Notes under the pieces: model-generated | The model's database searches: none | The model's input: the letters and a program-made list of their open reading frames with translations, nothing else | Told to the model about the DNA's origin: nothing | From: Enterococcus lemanii | GTDB lineage: Bacteria; Bacillota; Bacilli; Lactobacillales; Enterococcaceae | Reading direction: 5' to 3' | DNA: 64,000 bases | Assembly (NCBI RefSeq): GCF_016909125.1 | Contig: NZ_JAFBFD010000002.1 | Coordinates: 44,905-108,904 of the forward strand | Program-made: the position numbers and the translations under genes | In this document: piece after piece, positions 19,058 through 28,295 of the stretch | Position numbering within the stretch: position 1 is the first letter of the stretch | How the letters are laid out: the number at the start of each line of letters is the position of its first letter

Positions 19058-21103
19058 TTATAATTGAACATTAAATTGATCCGTTAAATCTTTTAAGCCA
19101 TCAGAAATGGTTCGTAATTCTGAGACATGACCAATAAACTCTTCCATTGTAGCCAGTACTTCTTCGGCATTGGCTGAAACTTCTTGGGTTCCGGCAGCAT
19201 TTTCTTCCGTCGAAGCTGAAATGTTTTCTAAGTTTTCTAAAACAACATTTTGGATGGAAACAATCCGATTCGTTGCTTGTTGGATATCAGAGACACCATG
19301 AATCAATTCATTGTTGCGCGTAAAGACTTCATTAGAAGAAGAAATGGCTTGATCGATTAACGCCGATTGTTTTTGTCCACCAGATAAAGAATCGGAAGTC
19401 TGTTGGACCATTTGAGAAGATTGATTTTGAATTTTGCTAATAATATTTTCGATTTCTTGTGTCGAAGCTTTACTTTGTTCGGCGAGTTGACGAATTTCTT
19501 GTGCGACGACCGCAAAGCCTTTGCCAGATTCACCTGCACGAGCTGCCTCAATCGAAGCATTTAAAGCAAGCAAGTTGGTTTGATAAGAAATATCGTTAAT
19601 CACGTTAATAATTTTATTGATATCTTGAATATTCGTATGCATCCCGTTCATATTATTCATCAAGTCGCCCATTTGGTTTAATTCATTTTGCCAGTTTGAA
19701 CTTACTTGATCCATAATTTCCATGCTTTGTTGATTAATACCTAGCGATTCTTTTGATTGCTCACTCATATTCGAAACATTGTCTAATAGTTCATTGACAA
19801 CATCTGATAATTGTTGCACTTGGTTAACACTAGCTTCGGTTTCTTGTGCTTGTGAACCAGTGACTTCCGCAATTCCAGTAATTGTTTCAGCGACTTCTTC
19901 TGTTGCTGCATTGGTTTGTTTGGATAATTCAAGCAACGAGTCAGACATGGTGGCTACATGATTACTTTCACCTTGAACGCGATGAATCAACGCCCCCATG
20001 GCATGAATCATGCCGTTGTATGCCGTTACTAAGCGGTTAATTTCATTACCATTCTCATCGGCATAGACAAAGCGCTGTGACCAACCTTTAATTGAAAAAC
20101 GCTTTGTTTCATTTTTATCTAAACGAGTAACAGGTTCCAAAGTCCCTTGACTAATTTTTTCAAATTGTTTTGTTAAGACATTGATAATCTCGCGAATCAA
20201 AATGACCATGGCGATAGAAATGAGGATAGCGAGTACTAACATGACAAGCGCAACAAAAACGGAAGAAAGAATCAGTGAACGAATTTCAGTTTGGTATTCG
20301 TTGGCTCCAATGTTAACTAAGACCCAAGTCGTACTATCTTTTCCACCTTTATCAAAATAAAAGCCTTCTGTTTCTTTGTCTTTGACTTCAATAAAACCCG
20401 TGTCATCGTTTGCAGCTTGAATTTGGCTGAAATTAGGGTGTTGACTAAAATCTTGGCCAACAAAATTTTCGTCAGAAGCACTAATAATTAAACCAGTATC
20501 TGAAATAAGATAAATACTACCAGTACGTCCAATCGATAAGTGTTGGATCACATCATCAACATTCCCATAGTCAATATCAATTGCTAAAACGCCCCAATTT
20601 CCTTTCGCATCTTGGACCGCTTTAGCAACCGTGTTTACAAATTGATTGGTTGAAGCGTCCTGATAGGGAGCAGTTCGAATAAATTCCCCTTTATGCTCCA
20701 TTGCTAGTTGATACCAAGGTCTGGTTGTTGGATCATAGCCTTCAGGTAATTCTTCATTGCCAACAGCTGTTCCATCATCAAGCCCAAAAGTGATAGCTAA
20801 AGCAGTAGTATCACCTAAAGCAGCCGTTGTAATTTCTTTTTCGATTTGTTCTAAATTAAAATTAGGAGTAAATGCCGGGAGCGTCAATAAACCGTCGATG
20901 CGATTTTCGGCAGCGAAGAAAACCGATTCTTTTACTTCTAAGACCGTTTCAGAACCACTTTTTTGAATGACTTTATTTCGATCAACAAGCAGATCACTTG
21001 TAATAGAAATGGAACTAATTAACATGGCAACAATAGGAATAAAAGCTGTTAAGATAAGAATAAGGGCAACGGACAAACCAATACTTTTTTGTTTCTTTTT
21101 CAT
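19058..21103 (-). CDS. Methyl-accepting chemotaxis protein, dCache-type (MCP 3)
   Basis: About 681 aa. The ATG at 21103 is chosen because AAAGGATG lies 6 nt before it, as in its paralogues; an ATG at 21112 is part of that site. TM1 (about 9-32), double Cache (about 40-280) with [13 protein letters not shown] and [12 protein letters not shown]2 (about 283-312), HAMP, and the signalling domain. It is closest to MCP 4 and MCP 2 in the cytoplasmic half, pointing to gene duplication with divergence of the sensor half. Transcribed alone from a sigma-28 promoter to the 18-bp terminator hairpin. The ligand is unknown; amino acids or other small carboxylates are plausible. Confidence 0.95.
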   Translation of the reverse strand: MKKKQKSIGLSVALILILTAFIPIVAMLISSISITSDLLVDRNKVIQKSGSETVLEVKESVFFAAENRIDGLLTLPAFTPNFNLEQIEKEITTAALGDTTALAITFGLDDGTAVGNEELPEGYDPTTRPWYQLAMEHKGEFIRTAPYQDASTNQFVNTVAKAVQDAKGNWGVLAIDIDYGNVDDVIQHLSIGRTGSIYLISDTGLIISASDENFVGQDFSQHPNFSQIQAANDDTGFIEVKDKETEGFYFDKGGKDSTTWVLVNIGANEYQTEIRSLILSSVFVALVMLVLAILISIAMVILIREIINVLTKQFEKISQGTLEPVTRLDKNETKRFSIKGWSQRFVYADENGNEINRLVTAYNGMIHAMGALIHRVQGESNHVATMSDSLLELSKQTNAATEEVAETITGIAEVTGSQAQETEASVNQVQQLSDVVNELLDNVSNMSEQSKESLGINQQSMEIMDQVSSNWQNELNQMGDLMNNMNGMHTNIQDINKIINVINDISYQTNLLALNASIEAARAGESGKGFAVVAQEIRQLAEQSKASTQEIENIISKIQNQSSQMVQQTSDSLSGGQKQSALIDQAISSSNEVFTRNNELIHGVSDIQQATNRIVSIQNVVLENLENISASTEENAAGTQEVSANAEEVLATMEEFIGHVSELRTISDGLKDLTDQFNVQL

Positions 21104-21167
21104 TTTATTCATCCTTTTTATTTAAAGTTTACAGCGGACATCTTTAAAAAGACGGCTATAATAAGTT

Positions 21168-21193
21168 TAATCGGACGAAAAGTTTAAAAGTTA
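21168..21193 (-). promoter_or_regulatory. Sigma-28 promoter of MCP 3
   Basis: Minus strand: TAAC (21193-21190), N14, TCCGATTA (21175-21168). Confidence 0.7.
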
Positions 21194-21270
21194 AGTCAGA
21201 TAAATGTAATTTTAGAACATAACGCATTTTCTTTAAACCTGAGAAAAATGAAGCGAAACGACAATAAACA

Positions 21271-21302
21271 AAAATCCCTAGGAAAAAACTCCTAGGGATT
21301 TT
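21271..21302 (-). terminator. Terminator after MCP 4
   Basis: Perfect stem AAAATCCCTAGGA / TCCTAGGGATTTT with a 6-nt loop and T-rich tail on the minus strand. Confidence 0.9.
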
Positions 21303-21305
21303 CGT

Positions 21306-23364
21306 TTATTGATGGTCGCTTATGACTTCAAATTGTTCGGTTAATTGTTTCAAACCATCAGAAATAGCGCGTAATTCGGAAACGTGACCGATAAATTTTT
21401 CCATCGTTGCCAAAACTTCTTCTGCGTTGGCCGCGACTTCTTGCGTACCAGCAGCATTTTCTTCGGTAGAGGCTGAAATATTTTCTAAATTTTCTAAAAC
21501 CACATTTTGAATATTGACGATTTTTTCAGTTGCTTCTTGAATGTCTTGTACGTCTTCAATTAACGTATTGCTTCTTAGAAAGACTTCTAAAGAAGAGGAG
21601 ATGGCCTGTTGAATTAATTGAGATTGTTTTTCGCCACCGCTTAACGATTGCGAAGTTTGTTGGACCATTGTGTTGATTGACTTTGAATTTTACTAATAAT
21701 GCCTTCGATTTCTTGTGTTGAAGCTTTACTTTGTTCGGCGAGTTGACGAATTTCGGTTGCCACCACCGCAAAACCTTTGCCCGATTCACCTGCACGTGCT
21801 GCCTCAATTGAAGCATTTAAAGCCAGGAGATTCGTTTGGTAAGAAATATCGTTAATGACATTAATAATTTGATTAATATCTTGAATGTTTGTATTCATCC
21901 CATTCATGTTAGACATGAGCGAACTCATCTGATCCAATTCCCCTTGCCAGTTTAAATTCACTTGATCCATGATATCCATGCTCGTTTGATTAATCTTAAT
22001 CGACTCTTTGGAGAGGTCATTCATGCTAGAAACATTCCCCATCAATTCATTGACGACATGTGAAAGTTGTTGGACTTGAGTCACCGAATTTTCTGTTTCT
22101 TGTGCTTGTGAACCGGTCACTTCGGCAATTCCAGTAATTGTTTCGGCGACTTCTTCCGTTGCTGAATTGGTTTGTTTTGATAATTCAAGCAGCGACTCAG
22201 ACATCGTTGCAACATGGATGCTTTCACCTTGGACCCGACGAATGAGTGCACCAACGGATTCAATCATTTCGTTATATTTAGCAACGAGGCGGTGAATCTC
22301 AGAACCGACTTCATCTGCGTGTACATAGCGAGCAGCCCAATTTTTCAGTCGGGAAGTGTAGGCTTTAGCTGCATTTCTTGGTTCAATTTTTTCCAATTTT
22401 CCTAAACTAATTTTCTCAAACTGATTCATTAAGATAAAAATAATTTCTCGAACGAGTCCGATAATAGTCAAGTTAACAATCCCGACAAGCACAGCCATAA
22501 TTGCCAAAATAAACAAGGAAGAGTAGATGAGTGAGCTTCTTTCTGCTTGATACTCTTCAGGCGAAAGAGTAATTAAGACAAAAGATTCACTTGGCGTGGC
22601 ACCTTTATTAAAATACATTCGTGCAATAGTATCACTATTTACTTCAATACGGTCGTTTTGTTTTTTGTTATTTTGAATTTCAGCAAATTGGGGGTATTCT
22701 TTTAAGTTTTGGCCAATCACTTCAGCATTGGTTGAACTCATCACAGCTCCATCGTTAGCCAATAAGAAAATTTCACCGGTTCGGCCGACTGAAAGATTTT
22801 CAACGACCTCGACAACCGCACCATAAGAAATATCCGCACTAATGACGCCCCAGTCGCCTTTTTTATTTTGAAAGGCTTTTGCAATGGTGTTTACGAATTT
22901 TTTTGATTGCGCACTTTGATAAGGGTCGGTCCGAATCACTTCGCCTTTTTTTCCATTGCTAACTTAAACCAAGGACGAGTTGTTGGTGCATAGTCAACCG
23001 GCACTTCGCCCACCGTAGCAAACTGTCCATTTTCGGTACTAAAGACAATTTCAGAAACATTGGGATTGCCAACCATGGCTAAGCGAATACTTTTTTCAAT
23101 TTCCTTGAGGTCAAACTCTTCGGTCAGCATCGGTAAGTGAATGAGCTCATCAAGCTTGCCTGCTGCGGCATCGTAAATGGATTCTTTGACTTCTAAAATC
23201 GTTGTCGAAGCACTAACTTGAGCCATTTGGTTTCGTTCAGTAATTAATTGATTTGAAACGGTAATTGAACGAAACAACATCGATAAGATTGGAATTAAAG
23301 CAATAAGTGTTAAAACGAGGCCGATAAAGCGCCCAATTGATTTTGGTTTTTTATTTATTTTCAT
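21306..23364 (-). pseudogene. dCache-type chemoreceptor (MCP 4) with two single-base frameshifts
   Basis: Three consecutive frames make one receptor of about 685 aa. Frame one (23364 to about 22950) gives TM1 and half the Cache domain, ending [17 protein letters not shown]. One more A in the A7 run (T7 at 22946-22952) would restore [12 protein letters not shown]. Frame two (about 22945 to 21670) gives the rest of the sensor, TM2, HAMP and the signalling tip. It leaves frame at CAATGGTCC, where CAAATGGTCC would restore [10 protein letters not shown]. Frame three runs to 21306. Both lesions are loss of one A. As it stands only a useless N-terminal fragment is made. Decay, slippage or sequencing error are all possible. 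It lies downstream of, and probably in an operon with, the PAS/HD-GYP-like gene. Confidence 0.85.
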
Positions 23365-23420
23365 AACGGTAGCGTCCTTTTTTTATTTTGAATGATGATT
23401 AAAGAGTAGAAGTTAATATT

Positions 23421-24827
23421 TTATGCTTGTTGTTCATTTCTTAAAACAGAGACAAAGCAATTGATTATATTTGGGTCAAAGCGCGTATGTTTGTACTGAA
23501 GCAATTTAGCCAAAATCATTTCTTCAGAAAGTTTATTTTGTTTTTTCAATGAAACATAATAAGCAACGACGCTAACAATTCGACTAATTAGCGGGATGTT
23601 TTTTTCTTTTAATCCAAGGGGATATCCTTTGCCATCCCATCGTTCGTTAACGGTCAAAAGGTATTCAGCGATATCTGAGAACGCCGTCGATTGTTTGGTT
23701 AACTGATAACCAATAACGGAATGGTGCTTAATTTGATAAAGCTCTTCTGGTGTTAATTGTTCTTCGTCTTTGTTAAGCAGTTCCGGTGTTATCCCGATTT
23801 TGCCGATATTATAAACTTTTGCCAGTACTTCTAAATTGACCAGTTCACGACTAGATAGGTTTAGAGCGTGGGCGATTTTTTCACAAAAGTAAAAAAGACA
23901 ATCAGCCGAATTTGTCATTTCTTCGCTATCTAAAGTCGTAATGAAAAAATCTGAAAAAGCCAATTGAATCATTTTCTTTTTGGCAATTCTTGCTTCATTT
24001 AGATAATTTTCAATTTGCTGCGAAACGGAACCCATCGTTTCAAGCGTCAATCCCATTTCGCTTGTTTTGACAGCAATTACTTGTTTAATATCGTTTTTTA
24101 GTAATTGTGTTTGGAGAGTATTGGCCCAAAGGTTCATGTCGGCTAAGTTTTTTCCAGTGGAAACAAGTAAGAAAGAACTACTGTCCCAGCGGTAAAGTAT
24201 GTCTTGATTTGTACGAGCTTGTTTAAAAAAGTTTGCCAAAGCAAGGATTTTTTCCTCTGAAAGATGTTTGGCTTCGGTATTTTTAGGTGAAGCTAAGCCG
24301 TTTATGTCAATCAAAGCGACTACGAATTGGAGATTAGTCACTTGCTTTAATTGCTTTTCGATATCTTTTAAAAAAGCTTCTTTCAAAGGCAAATTCGTTA
24401 AAGGATCAATCGCGGTACAAGATTGAATCGTGCTTCTTTGGCGCGTGAAGGTAACAACGGCTCCTTCAACGACGCGAAAAGAATTTTTCACCGGTCGAAT
24501 TTTTTCGAAAAGGGTAATCGTCTGCCCATTTTTGCCTTGAAACGAGCGTAACGTTTCATGATACGTTTTTTTTTGCGTCAAAATTTGATTGATTGCACCA
24601 CTTTCGCACAAACAAGGAAATAAAGATTCGTAGGGGACATAGTACGTTTCATCCATCGTCAAGCCAGTAATTTGTGTAGCTAAGTCATTAAAACTCGTAA
24701 CGTAACCTTCTTTATTGATTGTAATGACAGCTTCGCCAGTGGAATGATAAATCGCTTGTAACCAATCTAGTTTCGTTGCTACTTCTAAGTTAAGATTTTT
24801 GATTTCGGAGTTGTCGGTCGCATTCAT
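23421..24827 (-). CDS. PAS - degenerate GGDEF - degenerate HD-GYP protein
   Basis: 468 aa, no membrane helix. ATG 24827 is preferred: GAGGTGG lies 8 nt upstream and overlaps a GTG at 24839. A PAS domain (about 20-125) precedes a GGDEF-like domain (about 140-275) that begins DPLTNLPLKEAF but has RWDSSSF where GGDEF should be, so no cyclase activity is expected. An HD-GYP-like domain follows (about 300-465). It keeps NIGKIGI, KHHSVIGYQL and ERWDGKGYP, but the HD dyad is YN, the following HH is VN and the Asp of the ARIxxVxD motif is Ala. Metal ligands are thus lost. It is likely a signalling scaffold, possibly ligand-binding. A sigma-28 promoter puts it in the motility regulon. Confidence 0.85.
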   Translation of the reverse strand: MNATDNSEIKNLNLEVATKLDWLQAIYHSTGEAVITINKEGYVTSFNDLATQITGLTMDETYYVPYESLFPCLCESGAINQILTQKKTYHETLRSFQGKNGQTITLFEKIRPVKNSFRVVEGAVVTFTRQRSTIQSCTAIDPLTNLPLKEAFLKDIEKQLKQVTNLQFVVALIDINGLASPKNTEAKHLSEEKILALANFFKQARTNQDILYRWDSSSFLLVSTGKNLADMNLWANTLQTQLLKNDIKQVIAVKTSEMGLTLETMGSVSQQIENYLNEARIAKKKMIQLAFSDFFITTLDSEEMTNSADCLFYFCEKIAHALNLSSRELVNLEVLAKVYNIGKIGITPELLNKDEEQLTPEELYQIKHHSVIGYQLTKQSTAFSDIAEYLLTVNERWDGKGYPLGLKEKNIPLISRIVSVVAYYVSLKKQNKLSEEMILAKLLQYKHTRFDPNIINCFVSVLRNEQQA

Positions 24828-24870
24828 TAAGCTTTCCACCTCATATCATTTTTTACTTTACCTATAGTTT

Positions 24871-24896
24871 TTATCGGACATTTTTTAAAGAAATTA
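24871..24896 (-). promoter_or_regulatory. Sigma-28 promoter of the PAS/HD-GYP-like gene (and MCP 4)
   Basis: Minus strand: TAAT (24896-24893), N14, TCCGATAA (24878-24871), 43 bp before the ATG at 24827. Confidence 0.75.
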
Positions 24897-24923
24897 ACAG
24901 ATAAAAATATTTATTCGATTCGT

Positions 24924-24953
24924 AAACATGTTTAAATAAAATTAAACATGTTT
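24924..24953. promoter_or_regulatory. Paired AAACATGTTT palindromes upstream of flgB
   Basis: Two perfect 10-bp palindromes (24924-24933 and 24944-24953), start to start 20 bp, or two helical turns. They lie between the PAS/HD-GYP promoter and the AT-rich flgB leader. A dimeric regulator could bind both cooperatively. The regulator is unknown. The rest of the gap up to flgB is very AT-rich. Confidence 0.4.
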
Positions 24954-25379
24954 TGTTTGCAAACTAAAAAAGGTCAAAAAATAATTTTAAGTGAATTGAA
25001 AAACGGATAAAAGCTTTAAAATCAAGGTTCTGTGAATTTTTTTTCGAATTATAATTTTTTATCAAAGGGCCGTATTTCGAAAAAAAAGGAGAAATATGGA
25101 AATACGTTAAAAAGTTAATGAGAAAAAATTTATTTTTTGACAAAAAAAACAAAAGAAATAACAATAAAATATATATAATACGTATATTTATTATTAAAAA
25201 CATAAAAAAGGCTGATATATCAATCTTTTTTATGCAAAAAAAATAATAGGAATAAAGTGAGAAGAGATAATAAAAAAACGAGAAGGAGTATAAAAAATAG
25301 CGCTTTTTAATAGTAATAGCTAAATAAACAGATTGTATTTTTGAGAATCTTTTATTATACTTAGTCAATGATTTCATAT

Positions 25380-25408
25380 TTGTCAACAGATTGTAATCAT
25401 TCTAAAGA
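25380..25408 (+). promoter_or_regulatory. Candidate sigma-A promoter of the flagellar operon
   Basis: TTGTCA (25380-25385), 17-bp spacer, TAAAGA (25403-25408), 63 bp before flgB. Other weak -10-like boxes occur upstream (TATAAT at 25174-25179 with no good -35), so the assignment is tentative. No sigma-28-type box is seen here, as expected for an early operon. Confidence 0.35.
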
Positions 25409-25470
25409 AAAATTAAAAATTTTGAATACTTTGTTTGTTTTTTGTAATCATTTTGATAAGGAGGAGAAAA

Positions 25471-25845
25471 GTGGATACATATAACTTGTTAAAAACAGCA
25501 ATGACGGTCTCTTCGACAAGGGCAAATTTAATTTCAAGCAATATTGCCAATGTGAATACCGATAATTACAAAGCTAAAAAAATTGAATTTGAAAGTGACT
25601 TAAAAAAAGCAATCGGCAAAAACCAATTTGGTTTAACAACCACCCATGCCAATCACTTAGGCAATCCAGCTAGTGTTCGGCCACAAGTCACACAAAACAA
25701 TCAAACCAGTTTAAAAGAAAACGGAAATAACGTTGACTTAGACGTTGAAATGGTCAATCAAGCAACCAACGGCTTGTACTATCAAGCTTTAACCGCTCAA
25801 ATGAACGGCCGGCTTAAAATGATGAACTTTGTAACTACACACTAA
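25471..25845 (+). CDS. flgB: Flagellar basal-body rod protein FlgB
   Basis: 124 aa. GTG at 25471 chosen for AAGGAGGAG 4-5 nt upstream; frames open farther upstream but without a ribosome site. The rod-protein signature SSNIANVNTDNYKAKKIEFE (about residues 27-46) and a C-terminal helix (MVNQATNGLYYQALTAQMN) pair into the rod coiled coil. FlgB is the proximal rod subunit, exported through the flagellar type III gate. First gene of the long fla/che operon, 27 bp before flgC. Confidence 0.95.
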   Translation: MDTYNLLKTAMTVSSTRANLISSNIANVNTDNYKAKKIEFESDLKKAIGKNQFGLTTTHANHLGNPASVRPQVTQNNQTSLKENGNNVDLDVEMVNQATNGLYYQALTAQMNGRLKMMNFVTTH

Positions 25846-25872
25846 TTCGTAATTAAAAAAGGAGGGAGCAAC

Positions 25873-26307
25873 GTGAGTATTTTTACCGGATTGAATATTA
25901 ATGCAAGTGGTTTAGCCTTAGAGCGTTTAAAGCTAGATACCATTTCAACGAATATCGCCAATGTAAATACCCATCAAACAGTTGACGGTGATGCTTATCA
26001 ACGTAAAACAATCGATTTTTCAGAAAGCTTAAAACAATTTCAACCAAGTAATGCAATTGACCAACCCAATCGAAGAAGTTTTGGTGTGAAAGTCAATGGG
26101 ATTCGCCAAGATGAAACGGTGGTAACGAGTTACGATCCAACCAACCCAGCAGCGGATGAAGAAGGTTACGTGGTGATGTCAAATGTGAATACGGCGGATG
26201 AGATGATTGATATGATCCAAGCGTTACGAACGTACGAAGCCAACGCCTCTTCTTTAGAAGCCAATAAATTAATACTAAAAAAAGCACTTGAAATTTCTAA
26301 AGACTAA
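25873..26307 (+). CDS. flgC: Flagellar basal-body rod protein FlgC
   Basis: 144 aa. GTG start with GGAGGGAG 5-6 nt upstream. N-terminal STNIANVNTHQT motif (about 30-41), a beta-rich middle, and the C-terminal rod helix MSNVNTADEMIDMIQALRTYEANAS (about 102-126), the hallmark of rod and hook axial proteins. Assembles in the proximal rod next to FlgB after export. Slightly longer than FlgB, as usual. Confidence 0.95.
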   Translation: MSIFTGLNINASGLALERLKLDTISTNIANVNTHQTVDGDAYQRKTIDFSESLKQFQPSNAIDQPNRRSFGVKVNGIRQDETVVTSYDPTNPAADEEGYVVMSNVNTADEMIDMIQALRTYEANASSLEANKLILKKALEISKD

Positions 26308-26322
26308 GGGGTTAAGTGAAAA

Positions 26323-26649
26323 ATGAACGAAATAATGAATGCTCAACAGTTAACAAATTATAAAACAAGTTTACAAGGGCAAATGAGTCAGATTCAACGC
26401 CCAACAGCCAATCCTATTGATGAAGTGGGAAATAGTTTTAGCGACTACTTTGGAAAGGCGATTGAAAAATTAGATCAAAGCATGCAAGTCATGAACCAAG
26501 ATACAAAAAATGTGATTACTGGTGAAGAAAGTGATTTAGCGCAAGTAATGATTCACATGACTGAAGCACAACTAACCCTACAAACGGCCACACAAATTAG
26601 AAATAAGTGCCTGGAAGCATACAACGAAATTAAAAGTATGCAATTTTAA
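26323..26649 (+). CDS. fliE: Flagellar hook-basal body complex protein FliE
   Basis: 108 aa. After a variable N-terminus comes the family core FSDYFGKAIEKLDQSMQVMNQ and the C-terminal AQVMIHMTEAQLTLQTATQIRNKCLEAYNEI, which forms the helices that couple the MS ring to the rod. The ribosome site AAGGGG lies 12-13 nt before the ATG. Conserved flgB-flgC-fliE order. Confidence 0.95.
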   Translation: MNEIMNAQQLTNYKTSLQGQMSQIQRPTANPIDEVGNSFSDYFGKAIEKLDQSMQVMNQDTKNVITGEESDLAQVMIHMTEAQLTLQTATQIRNKCLEAYNEIKSMQF

Positions 26650-26670
26650 TGAACGGAGAGAATAAAGAAC

Positions 26671-28275
26671 ATGGTTGGCAAATTGAAAGACGGGTTAGAA
26701 CAACTCAAATATAAATGGCAAGAATCTAGCTCCCTAGCAAAAAAAGCAATCATCTTATTTGCTCTAAGTTCGTTAATTGTTGGTGGAGTTGTTTATTATT
26801 TAGTCACAAAAGTGGAATACGGTGTTTTATTTTCGGATTTAAGTTCTTCTGATGCGGGCAGTATTAGCCAAGACTTAAAAGAACAAAAAATCCCTTATCA
26901 GTTAAAAGATAATGGGAAAACAATTTTAATTCCCCAAAATCAAATTGATGAATATCGAATCGGTTTAGCCGTAGACAATAAATTACCAGATAGTTCAAGT
27001 GGTTTTGAATTATTTGATGGTACAAGTATTATGACGACCGATGAAGACCGTAAAATTATGTACCAACGAGCGCTAACTGGCGAGTTAGAAAGAGCGATTC
27101 TTTCACTAGACGGTGTCGATAAAGTAAAAGTAATTTTAGTGACACCAGAAGATGATTTGTTTTCTGATAGCCAAAAAGAAGCAACCGCGTCAATTGTTTT
27201 GACTCTCAGAAAACAACTTTCCGATGCGTCCATTCAAGGGATTGTGACCTTGACTGTTGGAGCAGTCGAAAATATCAAGCCAGAAAATGTAAAAGTGGTC
27301 GATAGTAACGGGCACGTGTTAGCGGATGCCTCGGATGAAGAAGATGTTTTAGGTAACGTAAATAACAAATATATGACAATCAAACGAGCATATGAAGATT
27401 CATTAGAAAAGAAAATTCAACGTTTGTTAGAAGCCATTTACGGACCAGATAAAGCCAAAGTCTCAATCAACGTAGATCTTGACTTTGATTCAAAAGAAAG
27501 TACAAGAACAACTTATGCCAATCCTGAAATCCGCAGTGAAAATGTTCAGGCAACCGGAACCGGTGAAGACATTGAACAAGCACAGACAGGGCAAGTCAAT
27601 GACAACGTCTCAAATGTAACCGGTGGTGAAAATGCCGGTACAAGTAGTTATAACCGGAGCGTGAACAATGAGCTAGACACAGAAATTGTCACGACGGTTA
27701 GTGCGCCAGGAACCATCCGTCGTATGACCAGTTCGATTGTCATTAGTGCTAGTATTCCAGCCGATGTTCGGACCGAATTAGAAACGTTAATTGCCTCAGC
27801 AGTCGGATTTGATAACGAACGAGGCGATACAATCGCGATTCAAGGGATGAACTTTAACGTTGGAGAAGAAGAAACAGAAACAACGAAAGGAAAAGATACC
27901 ATCGTACAAAATCTAGATCAATACATCATATACTTTGTTGTTGCCGGTATCGTTACCCTGTTCTTAGTCATTGGAATTACCATCATTTTACTCTTCAAGA
28001 AGAAAAAACAAGAAGAAGATTACCTGGTTGAAGAAGTCGAAGAACCAGTTGTTGAAAGTAAAGTTGTCTTTGCACAAGAAAAAATTGATGACGCGACGCC
28101 AGCCGACGAAGAAAAAGTAAATGAAGAAGAAGTGCAATTACAAATTAAACGTCAGTTAGCCAAAGAAAGAGAACAAACGCAAAAGAAAAAAGACGATGAA
28201 GCCAAACAATATGCAGGTGAAAACCCAGAAGTGGCCGCTGAATTAATTAAAGCTTGGCTAAAAGATATTAAATAA
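26671..28275 (+). CDS. fliF: Flagellar MS-ring protein FliF
   Basis: 534 aa. TM1 (about 24-46), periplasmic-side ring-building domains including the YscJ-like part (VLFSDLSSSDAGSI to about residue 210), a flexible Ser/Asn/Gly-rich stretch (about 290-335), TM2 (about 415-438), and a charged C-terminal tail with KAWLKDIK, the helix that binds FliG. FliF forms the membrane ring on which rod and switch assemble. RBS CGGAGAG precedes the ATG. Confidence 0.97.
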   Translation: MVGKLKDGLEQLKYKWQESSSLAKKAIILFALSSLIVGGVVYYLVTKVEYGVLFSDLSSSDAGSISQDLKEQKIPYQLKDNGKTILIPQNQIDEYRIGLAVDNKLPDSSSGFELFDGTSIMTTDEDRKIMYQRALTGELERAILSLDGVDKVKVILVTPEDDLFSDSQKEATASIVLTLRKQLSDASIQGIVTLTVGAVENIKPENVKVVDSNGHVLADASDEEDVLGNVNNKYMTIKRAYEDSLEKKIQRLLEAIYGPDKAKVSINVDLDFDSKESTRTTYANPEIRSENVQATGTGEDIEQAQTGQVNDNVSNVTGGENAGTSSYNRSVNNELDTEIVTTVSAPGTIRRMTSSIVISASIPADVRTELETLIASAVGFDNERGDTIAIQGMNFNVGEEETETTKGKDTIVQNLDQYIIYFVVAGIVTLFLVIGITIILLFKKKKQEEDYLVEEVEEPVVESKVVFAQEKIDDATPADEEKVNEEEVQLQIKRQLAKEREQTQKKKDDEAKQYAGENPEVAAELIKAWLKDIK

Positions 28276-28295
28276 AAAGGGGAGGAAAAAATAAA

